DNA of 64,000 bases from Erythrophleum ivorense (lineage: Eukaryota; Streptophyta; Magnoliopsida; Fabales; Fabaceae), in assembly GCA_026724425.1 (NCBI GenBank), contig JAIUCV010000009.1, forward strand, positions 21,726,388 through 21,790,387, read 5' to 3'. This document shows positions 59,101 to 64,000 of the stretch, piece after piece. The notes under the pieces were generated by a model, which was given only the letters and a program-made list of their open reading frames with translations, made no database searches and was not told the origin of the DNA. The translations under genes and the position numbers were made by a program. Each line of letters begins with the position of its first letter. Position 1 is the stretch's first letter.

Positions 59101-62100
59101 TATTTGTGAAGGACAGGAGAGTAACACTTGTAACCCTTCTGAGTGGGTGAGTAGCCTAAGAAAATGCATTTTACAGCTCTAGGGTCCAATTTCCCCCCAA
59201 AATTATTATGGACATAAACAGTGCACCCAAAGACCTTTGAAGGATGGAAGACACAAGATGTGAAGTTGGATAAAGTTCTTGGAGTTTTTGAACGGGTGCC
59301 TGAAAATGTAATGTTTTTTATGGCATTCGGTTAATTAAGTAGATGTGAGTAAAGCATCTCCCCAAAAGGTGGTTGGAACATTGTAGGTCAACATAAGAGC
59401 CCTAGATACTTCTAGGAGATGTCGGTTTTAATGTTCAGCTATCCCATTTTGTTGTGGGGTATTGACACAGGAGGTTTGGCGGTGTATCCCATTCTCATTA
59501 AGATATTGTTGAAAATTGGAGCTTAAGTAGTCTCTCACATTATCACTTCGAAGGATTTGAATGGATGAGCCAAACTGATTTTTTATGAAAACATGAAATT
59601 TCCAAAAAACTTGCAATGCTTCTGATTTCTCTTTCATTAGAAATACCCATGTAATTCGGGTATGATCATCTATAAAGGTAATAAACCACTGAACTTAGAT
59701 AATGTTGAAATCTTAGAAAGACCCCAAATGTCACTATGGATCAATGAAAAAGGTTGAGAAGATTTATAAACATGTATGGGATAATGACTTTTTGCATGCT
59801 TGGCTAGTTGACAAAATTCACAATGGAAACAGGAAGAGTCAATTTTATTAATCAATTCGAGAAACAAATGCTTCATGTAACTAAGACTTAGTTGTCCTAA
59901 CCTATAATGCCATAAGATAATCTCATTATTTGAAACAGCAAAAAGAACATCAACTCTCCTACATTTATTCCTTTTTGCTTCTAAATAGTAGAGACATTCC
60001 CATTCCTTAGCATTGCCAATCATTCTCCCCGAAACCAAATCCTGAAAAACACAATCAACATCAGAAAAGTTAGTGCTACATTTCAATTGACTTGTAATTC
60101 TTCTAACAAAGAATAGCCTACACTTAATCTTTGGAACATACAATACATCCCTTAATTCAATTGTTTCAGATATGGTTACAGTACCCACACCAAAGACCTT
60201 AGCATAGGTACCATTGGCCACTTTAACATTAGTATAGGTAGAACAATACTCAAGACTGCTAAAGGCTGCTTCAAACCCAGTTATGTGATCTGTTGCTCCT
60301 GAATCCACTATCCAGATAGTCTCAGGTTGAATTATAGTGTGAAGAGCAGTGATAAGGTGTATACCTACTTGAGTCAAGGTCACCGAGGGAGTAACAAGGG
60401 AAGAGAAATTTTTCTCACTTAGTGAGGTTTGAAAATTGTGCTTCTCTAACAACCTCTTTAGAATTGATACTTCTTCTTTGTAAGAACTTCTTTACTTGTC
60501 TTCGCACCAACAAGCAAGCCTCTATTTCCAATTCTAGTTCCTTACTTGTTGCTTGGCGGCCTTCCATGGATTTTCCAACAATTGGCTTTAGTGTGTCCAC
60601 CCTTGTTGCAATGTTTACACCACTTTGTAGGCTTCTTCCACCTCTGATCAGTGATCTGGTGTCCTCTTGCCATCATGGCTGAGGTCTCAGATATTTGTGT
60701 GAGAGGAGTGCCTTGAATTAACTCCTTCCTAGTTTCTTCACATTTGACTATATTTACAATCTCTTTAAGTGATGGCAGTGGCTTCATGCTCATTATCCTT
60801 CCCCTGATTTCTTCAAACTTGTCACTCAGCCCCACTAAAAATTCATAAGACCTCTCTCGCTCAACCACCTATTTGTAGTATACCTCATCTGCATGGTAGG
60901 TCCAGTGATGTATCTCATAAAGGTCAATCTACTGCCAAAGGTGCATGAGGAAGGTATAAAACTGAGTGACAGTCTTTTCCCCCTGTTTCAAATCTCTAAG
61001 TTGCCTTTTTATCTGGAGTTGTGTTCTCCTTGATAGCATATGTTCGCCTCACTGATTCCCATATTTTCTTGACAGTGGTGGCTAGCATGTAGTTGCTACT
61101 AATTTCGAGAGTCATGGAGTTTACTAGCCAAGTCATTACTATGTTGTTTTCTGATAGCCAACTTTCAAACATGGGGTCATTGATGTCTAGCGCAACTGCC
61201 TCCCCTGTGAGATACTTCTCTCTTCCACGGCCTCTAATGAACATCAACATGTTCCCAGACCAAAGAAGATAGTTGTTCTTGTTCAGACGGTGCGATGCCA
61301 TGACAGGGGAGTATCCATCAATGGAAATCGACGTTGTTGCCAAAGAAGAACTTCTGTGCGATATCACAAGTACAAAGGGGATGCTGTGCAACATCGCAGG
61401 AACAAGTTGTTCCCCAGAATTCACACTGTGCTGTCCACCGTTAGTCACAGAATCTTTGGCTGCCATGTTTTGCGGGCCAACACCACTCAGCGGAGAAGAA
61501 GAGTCGTCTCCGCCAGCGATAAAAGCACTTATGGTGCCGAACAAGACTCGCCCAAACTTCATCGAGTCACAGGCTCTGATACCATGAAGATTTATGGGTT
61601 AAGTCTGCATTCATTATTTGCTAAAGGTCTTTCGATACATATAGGAGATGGGAATAACCGTAAGTCTAATCCCTTACTCAGTGCCTAAATAACCGGATGA
61701 AACTAACGGGGAATCAAAACAGAATAGGAAAGATATAAAAACAGAGATAAATATACAAAAAAATAAATAAGCTCTGAATAAAATGGCCGAAGGACTCAGC
61801 CCATTTCAACAAGTTTCACCCAAACATATGAAGTAGATTTTCAAGAAACTTTTGCTCCAGTTGCCAAGCTCAATACCATTCAAATCCTCTTATCCATAGC
61901 AGCCAACCAAGATTGAAAACTTCATCAACTTGATGTCAAAAATGCATTCTTGAATGGTGATATCAAGGAGGAAGTCTACATGGACATACCCCCTAGTTTG
62001 AAGGAACTCAATAATGAAAATCTAGTGTGCAAACTTCAAAATCACTTTATGGCCTCAAACAATCCCCACGAGCCTGGTTTGAGAGATTTACCAAGGCAAT

Positions 62101-63986
62101 AAAGCAGTTAGGATATACAAAAGGCAAACAGATCACACCTTTTTTTATTAAAAAGGTAGTTGCTAATAAATTGACTATTCTTATAGTTTATGTGGATGAT
62201 AACATTGTAACAGGTAATGATGAGAAAGAAGTAGCACATCTCAAAAGAGTCTTGAACAAAGAGTTGAAGTAAAAGAACTCAGAGATCTAAAGTACTTCCT
62301 AGGGATGGAAGTTGCTCAATCTAGCAAAGGCATTGTTGTATCCCAAAGAAAGTACACACTAGATTTGCTCAAAGAGACTGGGATGCTAGGGTGTAAACCA
62401 ACAGAAACACCAATGCACTCAACTAACAAGGTTGGATCAAAAGAAGCTTCAGCACCCATTGATAAAGAGATGTATCAGAGACTAGTAGACAAACTAATAT
62501 ATCTATCACACACCAGACCGAATATTAGTTTTGCTGTCAATTTAACAAGTCAATTCATGAATAGTCCTATTAAAGAACATCTTGAAGTTGTAAACCGAGT
62601 CTTAAGATACTAAAAGATGACATTGGGAAAGGGACTCTTATTCAAGAAGGGAGTAACTAGAGATCTAGAAGTTTTTTTTTATACTGATTGGGCAGGGTCT
62701 CTAACAAGTAGAAGGTCTATTTCAGGGTATTGCACCTATCTTTGGGGAAACCTTTTTACTTGGAGAAGTAAAAAGCAATTGATAGTTGCCCGAAGTAGTG
62801 CAAAAGCTGAATTTAGAGCTATGGCTCATGGAATTTGCGAAGGAATATGGCTAAAAAGGCTACTTGAAGAGTTTCAACTATCATCACCAACATCAATGAA
62901 GTTGTTATGTGACAATCAAGTTGCAATAAGTATTGCTAAGAACCTGGTTCATCACGATAGAACTAAGCATGTGGAGATTGATCATCATTTCATCAAAGAA
63001 AAAATTGAACAAGGGATGATTGAATTGATCTACATATCCACCCATCAACAATCTACTGATGTTTTGACCAAATCCATTCCACAGGCTCAATTTGATATTC
63101 ACTTATCCAAGTTGGGAATGGTAAACATATACTCCCAGCTTGAGAGGGAGTGTAGAATTCTAGATTTTTCTCCAAGAATCATGGGCATTTGAATATTTTT
63201 ATTGCCTTTTCTAGAGAATCAACTTTGTTATTATTAGGCTCTTTATTGTCTTTAATTCTAGAGTGTAAATAGTTTTTATTTGAATTCTTTCCTTCTTTGC
63301 ACTGAGAAATTAAGGAGCATTTACTCCTAATTATTTCAGTCCTCCTATTTATTGTATGCCCACTCCATGAAAGTTATTCAGAGAAATAATACACTATTTT
63401 GCTGCAATCTTCAGAAAGCAATTTGTCCACAACTGTGTTGTTGTTGTTGTGTTTTCAAAAGAACACACCTCAGAAATGGAAGACTGACACCCAAAGCAAA
63501 GAAATACACAACATAATAAACCAATAACTTATCCAACAAAGATGTACATAAGAATTGAGACCAACATCATTACTAGATGAAAATTTAGAAGGAAAGAACA
63601 ATGCCATCTATGAACTTTGCTAATAACCGAAATTCGCTTATTCTTGGAAGCTTTTAATATTGCCAATCAGCAATCAAAGTAGTACAGTTCTAAGAGAATA
63701 AATAAGTCTACTAATATATGCAAAATGTTGTTGAATAAGAAGAAATCGTTATATGTCAAATGAGCCACATCATCACATTGACATTCACTCCAATGAAAGT
63801 CATACATGGAGATCATTTTGAAGTGGTGTCCCTGTTAGCATCAAACGCTGGTTTGCATTTCGTGCAACAGACATCAGATTCTTCCACCTATAGCTATTTT
63901 TATCCTTCAAGGCATGTGCCTCATCCATCAAAACACAGCTCCACCTCCAACGCTTCAGAATCTTCCGATCATCTTTCTGCTGTGCA
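41036..63986 (-). CDS. CHR19: SNF2-family chromatin remodelling ATPase, SMARCAD1/ETL1/CHR19 type (C-terminal 8 exons)
   Basis: A DNA-dependent ATPase that should act on nucleosomes in the nucleus. The window holds its last 1297 coding nt (about 431 residues); the N terminus and motifs I-Ia lie beyond 64000. Exons in transcript order: 63986-63806, 51679-51494, 51402-51229, 51112-50954, 41945-41868, 41760-41624, 41532-41314, 41198-41036. All introns are GT-AG and every phase fits, with no stop. Motif II is DEAH (VLMDEAHALKD), motif III is LTGTPLQND, motif IV region is RVLIFSQWTSMLDILEW, motif V is STRAGGQGLNLTGAD and motif VI is QAEDRCHRIGQ. The C terminus is EILSAILLG. It follows my memory of Arabidopsis CHR19 closely. 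Introns are 91-116 bp except two of 9.0 and 12.1 kb filled with transposons. Confidence 0.95.
41314..41532 (-). CDS. CHR19: SNF2 exon with helicase motifs V and VI
   Basis: The exon encodes TQVTERQTIVDTFN, STRAGGQGLNLTGAD and QAEDRCHRIGQMKPV. The arginine fingers of motif VI are present. The donor is gtactc. Confidence 0.95.
41578..41796 (-). repeat. Direct repeats flanking the motif IV exon
   Basis: The plus-strand stretch catcatcaagggagcaaact (from about 41588) recurs as cataatcaagggagcaactc (from about 41764). One copy ends at the exon's acceptor; the other starts at its donor. The downstream copy carries tatgcct where the real acceptor reads tag|gcct. Confidence 0.75.
41624..41760 (-). 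CDS. CHR19: SNF2 exon with helicase motif IV
   Basis: The exon encodes ALEELLPSLQKGGHRVLIFS, QWTSMLDILEW and YRRLDG. Diverged copies of a ~40-bp sequence flank it in the two adjacent introns. Confidence 0.93.
41868..41945 (-). CDS. CHR19: SNF2 short exon (26 codons)
   Basis: The exon encodes LLLHYGVTDRKGILPDRSVM and LSAKCR in phase 0. It connects to a partner exon 9 kb away. Confidence 0.93.
42556..42741 (-). repeat. Short gypsy LTR (3' LTR or solo)
   Basis: The plus strand reads TGTTAGGA at 42556 and TCCTAACA ending at 42741: a 186-bp LTR with perfect 8-bp inverted termini. A polypurine tract, ttttggggaggggcg on the minus strand (about 42754-42769), lies immediately upstream in element sense. 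This makes it the 3' LTR of the gag-protease fragment to its right. Confidence 0.75.
42873..43010 (-). repeat. Tandem duplication (~71-bp unit) in the gypsy remnant
   Basis: Two copies of ctctgtaccagaayatcata, followed by cccattgcata and ccctcttgattttagcc, start at 42873 and 42944. Confidence 0.85.
42890..44240 (-). pseudogene. Ty3/gypsy gag-protease remnant
   Basis: The minus-strand frame at 42930-43646 (238 codons) includes a zinc-knuckle remnant, CYFCCEKYSHGHEC, with Ser where the His should be. It also has a retropepsin remnant, IQILIGSGSTHEFLD, with Gly in place of the catalytic Asp of DSGSTH, followed by GCDRVLEI. The sequence up to about 44240 fits the preceding gag in broken frames. 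RT, RNase H and integrase are missing, so the element suffered a large internal deletion. The very short LTR and CDEK-type knuckle suggest a Reina-like chromovirus, but this is tentative. Confidence 0.75.
44504..44823. mobile_element. Foldback / MITE-like element with ~85-bp terminal inverted repeats
   Basis: The left arm starts ggggaagctacaattttact; the reverse complement of the right end starts gggaaaactacattttacca. The arms continue with similarity through attacaaaatt and cataacagaac / cgtaacaaaat. Flanks are cataaaata (44495-44503) and attaaaata (44824-44832), 7 of 9 matching. A 9-bp duplication with long inverted repeats suggests a Mutator-type non-autonomous element. There is no open frame inside. 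Confidence 0.7.
45885..50850 (-). mobile_element. Old Ty1/copia element J in the 9-kb intron
   Basis: The minus-strand order runs from high coordinates down. It has a 5' LTR (from 50565; outer edge near 50850 uncertain), a primer-binding site (50553-50564, gctttgatacaa), decayed gag, protease, integrase, RT and RNase H, a purine tract (46145-46156) and a 3' LTR (about 45885-46144). The two LTRs share ctgccaytcaaaycccatga-type stretches but are strongly diverged, so the insertion is old. It lies in the same orientation as the host gene. Confidence 0.75.
46152..50550 (-). pseudogene. Copia J gag-pol (broken)
   Basis: Gag traces lie at 49840-50550. A protease-like WIIDSGVTNHMFG lies near 49420-49460. 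GAG-pre-integrase is at 48970-49365 (IMLWHYRLGQPNFCYMQQ). Integrase is at 48125-48890 in pieces, with LHNSNKLEPKATK at its end. The RT entry is at 47419-47640 (GCKWLFNIKYNFDGSINRYK) and the RT core at 46798-47277 (QSTRAWFEKF, then LIMHGDDIIVT where YVDDI is usual). RNase H is at 46152-46721 (CDADW, then DRIKHVEIGWHFIKEKV). Multiple frameshifts and stops separate these; it cannot make protein. Confidence 0.8.
50954..51112 (-). CDS. CHR19: SNF2 exon (53 codons)
   Basis: The exon encodes IANHPLLIRRIYSDEDV, HQVGAFGFECTLDRVIEELK and NDFSIHQ. Phase 0 at both ends, from the acceptor ccag to the donor gtaaat. Confidence 0.95.
51229..51402 (-). CDS. CHR19: SNF2 exon (58 codons)
   Basis: The exon encodes VEYVVMEMQQENAYKEAIKE, YRGISQARMAK and RQINNYFVQFRK. 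It is the linker between the two RecA-like lobes. Phase 0 at both ends. Confidence 0.95.
51494..51679 (-). CDS. CHR19: SNF2 exon (62 codons)
   Basis: The exon encodes ELWSLLEFMMPDIF, NAEDGDLVGRMKSILGPFIL and RRLKSDVMRQLVPKIQR. The ELWSLLEF motif continues directly from LTGTPLQNDLH of the exon 12 kb upstream. Phase 0. Confidence 0.95.
52560..53080 (-). pseudogene. LINE (L1-type) reverse-transcriptase fragment
   Basis: On the minus strand, broken frames read REGDSLSPFLSTLVGDDL, then SGLKVHLSKSGLAGLNADDN, then YLGISLGGNPK and LSVVQEMSKCLDNQ. These match the consecutive plant LINE motifs GDPLSPFLF, SGLxINxxKS, YLGLPLGG and PVxxKxxKRLxxW. Stops and frameshifts occur between them. The endonuclease, FADD core and 3' end are absent or unrecognisable. 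Orientation is the same as the host gene. Confidence 0.75.
53081..53463. other. Unassigned sequence before copia K
   Basis: An 88-codon plus-strand open frame (53144-53410, MDKLMVSRDMPEGSVK...) is present, but no motif is recognised and no start context or neighbour supports a gene. It lies between the LINE fragment and the truncated 5' LTR of K. Confidence 0.4.
53464..53620 (+). repeat. 5' LTR of K, 5'-truncated
   Basis: It matches the last ~160 bp of the 3' LTR (shared gtgtaaatagtttttatt and gctgcaatcttca), with about five to six substitutions and one 3-bp insertion. The first ~100 bp present at 63151-63253 are missing here. Confidence 0.85.
53621..53632 (+). promoter_or_regulatory. K primer-binding site
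   Basis: The sequence tggtattagagc starts directly after the LTR and matches TGGTATCAGAGC, the initiator tRNA-Met complement, except at one position. Confidence 0.85.
53708..54588 (+). pseudogene. K gag
   Basis: The frame opens with ATG at 53708 (MTSKISQNSSK) and stays open for 226 codons. Motifs are LITGHKLNGQNYLQWARSVM, FEIWEAVREAYSDREN, KLYDLKQ and TFLLGLNKSLDEVRGRIL. A frameshift near 54365 separates it from the zinc knuckle at 54496-54537, CDHCRHLGHTCKTC (CX2CX4HX4C, complete). A stop follows near 54586. Confidence 0.85.
55615..55675 (+). repeat. 36-bp in-frame tandem duplication in the K integrase
   Basis: The string aaaatggcatagttcatcaa, followed by agctcatgt, occurs at about 55611 and 55647. 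The protein reads ENGIVHQSSC twice, separated by FL. Confidence 0.92.
56744..56748 (+). repeat. Left target duplication of L
   Basis: ggttt lies directly before the TG of the left LTR of L; its partner is agttt at 61812-61816. Confidence 0.8.
56749..56984 (-). repeat. 3' LTR of L
   Basis: On the plus strand it starts TGAAGATTTATGG and ends catttcaaca. Followed by ctcccccttaagttggag, the polypurine tract in minus-strand sense. Confidence 0.93.
57010..60452 (-). pseudogene. L pol: protease, integrase, RT, RNase H (lightly broken)
   Basis: Running down from 60452, protease-GAG-pre-integrase is open at 59670-60452 with an intact active site, WIVDSGATDHITG, then LWHYRLGQLSLSYM and CEFCQLAKH. Integrase pieces include SDNVRDYL and TPQQNGIAEH at 59428-59637, and a linker at 58725-59189 (KCIFLGYSPTQKGYKCYSP). 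RT is at 58116-58631 (GCKWVFTIKYNLDGTVNRYK, VAKGFTQTHGIEYQETF). RT catalysis is at 57694-57984 (ILIVYVDDIVVIGDD, intact). RNase H is at 57236-57715 (TDADWAGSITDRRSATGYC, ARSSIEAEYRAL). A handful of frameshifts separate the pieces. Confidence 0.88.
60542..61562 (-). pseudogene. L gag
   Basis: It starts MKFGRVLFG at 61562, just inside the primer-binding site. It continues SHRLNKNNYLLWSGNMLMF, then RGRGREKYLTGEAVAL and KIWESVRRTYAIKEN in a 188-codon frame. After a frameshift the second part (60542-60868) reads RSYEFLVGLSDKFEEIRGRI and has a complete zinc knuckle, CKHCNKGGHTKANC. Between 60869 and 60995 the reading is broken. Confidence 0.85.
61573..61584 (-). promoter_or_regulatory. L primer-binding site (perfect)
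   Basis: The plus-strand gctctgatacca is the exact reverse complement of TGGTATCAGAGC and directly abuts the LTR at 61585. Confidence 0.92.
61585..61811 (-). repeat. 5' LTR of L
   Basis: On the plus strand it starts TGAAGATTTATGG and ends catttcaaca, collinear with 56749-56984. Confidence 0.93.
61812..63142 (+). pseudogene. K RT (part 2) and RNase H
   Basis: Directly after L the frame reads TQTYEVDFQETFAPVAKLNT and LDVKNAFLNGDIKEEVYM, with a stop (tga) in the Trp of the DW motif near 61915. The RT catalytic site is LIVYVDDNIVTGND (62027-62272), where YVDDI(I/V) is usual. RNase H runs from 62305 to 63192 in two frames: LLKETGMLGCKPTETPMHS, LIYLSHTRPNISFAV, then TDWAGSLTSRRSISGYCTY and HDRTKHVEIDHHFIKEK. 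A stop after VLRY near 62613 and a frameshift at 62270 break it. Confidence 0.88.
63143..63150 (+). promoter_or_regulatory. K polypurine tract
   Basis: gagagggag directly precedes the 3' LTR start TGTAGAATTC. Confidence 0.75.
63151..63413 (+). repeat. 3' LTR of K
   Basis: A 263-bp LTR starts TGTAGAATTC and ends gcaatcttca. It is complete, unlike the 5' copy. Confidence 0.88.
63806..63986 (-). CDS. CHR19: SNF2 exon with the DEAH box and motif III
   Basis: It probably starts at the acceptor ctag ending at 63987, in phase 2. The frame also stays open to the window edge, so the start could lie beyond it. It encodes AQQKDDRKILKRWRWSCVL, MDEAHALKDKNSYRWKNLM and RLMLTGTPLQNDLH, then donor gtatga. 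DEAH is the Walker B motif that binds magnesium and activates water for ATP hydrolysis. Confidence 0.93.
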
Positions 63987-64000
63987 CTAGAGTGAATATA

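Larger units (their letters stand above)
56749..61811 (-). mobile_element. Ty1/copia element L, nested in K
   Basis: A 5063-bp element with both LTRs (56749-56984 and 61585-61811), a perfect primer-binding site and a polypurine tract. Flanks are ggttt and agttt. Removing L and one flank restores the K frame as LVAKGF followed by TQTYEVDFQETFAPVAKLNTI-type sequence, so the site is exact. The LTRs differ at about nine substitutions and three short indels by eye (about 4 percent), making L the youngest clear insertion in the window. It has the same orientation as the host gene. Confidence 0.93.
53464..63413 (+). mobile_element. Ty1/copia element K, interrupted by element L
   Basis: It has a truncated 5' LTR (53464-53620), PBS (53621-53632), gag (53708-54588), protease, integrase, the first part of RT (to 56748), then element L (56749-61811), the rest of RT and RNase H (61812-63142), a purine tract and a complete 3' LTR (63151-63413). 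Without L it would be about 4.9 kb. It is antisense to the host gene. Confidence 0.9.
51680..63805 (-). other. 12.1-kb transposon-filled intron of the SNF2 gene
   Basis: The donor is gtatga at 63805 and the acceptor gttgcag ends at 51680. It contains a LINE fragment, copia element K and the nested copia element L. The stretches 51680-52550, 53081-53463 and 63414-63805 hold no recognised gene. Confidence 0.92.

Noticed and set aside
61273..61688. Two overlapping plus-strand frames of 104 and 132 codons
   Set aside because: They are antisense to the gag start of L and run into its LTR; shadows of the minus-strand gene.
1..64000. CRISPR arrays, bacterial operons, riboswitches
   Set aside because: The tandem repeats lack unique spacers of constant length and lie inside LTRs; genes are spliced and plant-like.

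Overview
This window is nuclear DNA from a flowering plant, most likely a eudicot with TE-rich chromatin. The evidence is AT-rich sequence, GT-AG spliced genes whose proteins resemble Arabidopsis ones, and plant-type LTR retrotransposons primed by initiator tRNA-Met. I cannot name the species. There is no sign of bacterial, organellar or viral origin.

Layout. Positions 1 to about 29,844 hold no host gene. They are a nested stack of long-LTR Ty3/gypsy elements of the Del/Tekay chromovirus type. The best-preserved one (G1, 2367-28204, + strand) has LTRs of about 3.6-3.7 kb. It is interrupted by three solo LTRs of the same superfamily (3401-7012 on -, 11537-15208 on +, 19040-22719 on +) and by a fourth LTR-like block (15458-18289 on -). 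G1 itself sits inside a minus-strand LTR (1542-2366 plus 28205-28362), which in turn abuts another (28363-29844). The gag-pol pieces of G1 are full of stop codons and are dead.

Positions 29,845-34,450 hold unrecognised sequence, a LINE-like scrap, a deleted minus-strand copia element (31622-33747) and a 105-bp tandem duplication. A tRNA-derived SINE-like element (about 34440-34534) lies just upstream of the first host gene.

Two convergent host genes follow. The first is a four-exon plus-strand gene (34630-37623) encoding a 207-residue UPF0548/DUF1990 protein. The second is the C-terminal part of a minus-strand SNF2-family chromatin remodeller of the SMARCAD1/ETL1/CHR19 type, eight exons between 41036 and 63986. 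Its reading frame stays open through every junction. The 3.4 kb between the genes holds a 5'-truncated retroposon with a perfect 20-bp target duplication and a CT/AT microsatellite.

Five of the seven remodeller introns are 91-116 bp. The other two are 9.0 and 12.1 kb because they have absorbed transposons. The 9-kb intron holds a gypsy gag-protease remnant, a foldback (MITE-like) element and an old copia element. The 12-kb intron holds a LINE fragment and a copia element (K, + strand) into which a second copia element (L, - strand) inserted within the reverse-transcriptase reading frame, leaving a near-perfect 5-bp duplication.

I found no previously undescribed gene system. The points of interest are the readable insertion history, the intact remodeller reading frame across transposon-filled introns, and several small duplications.
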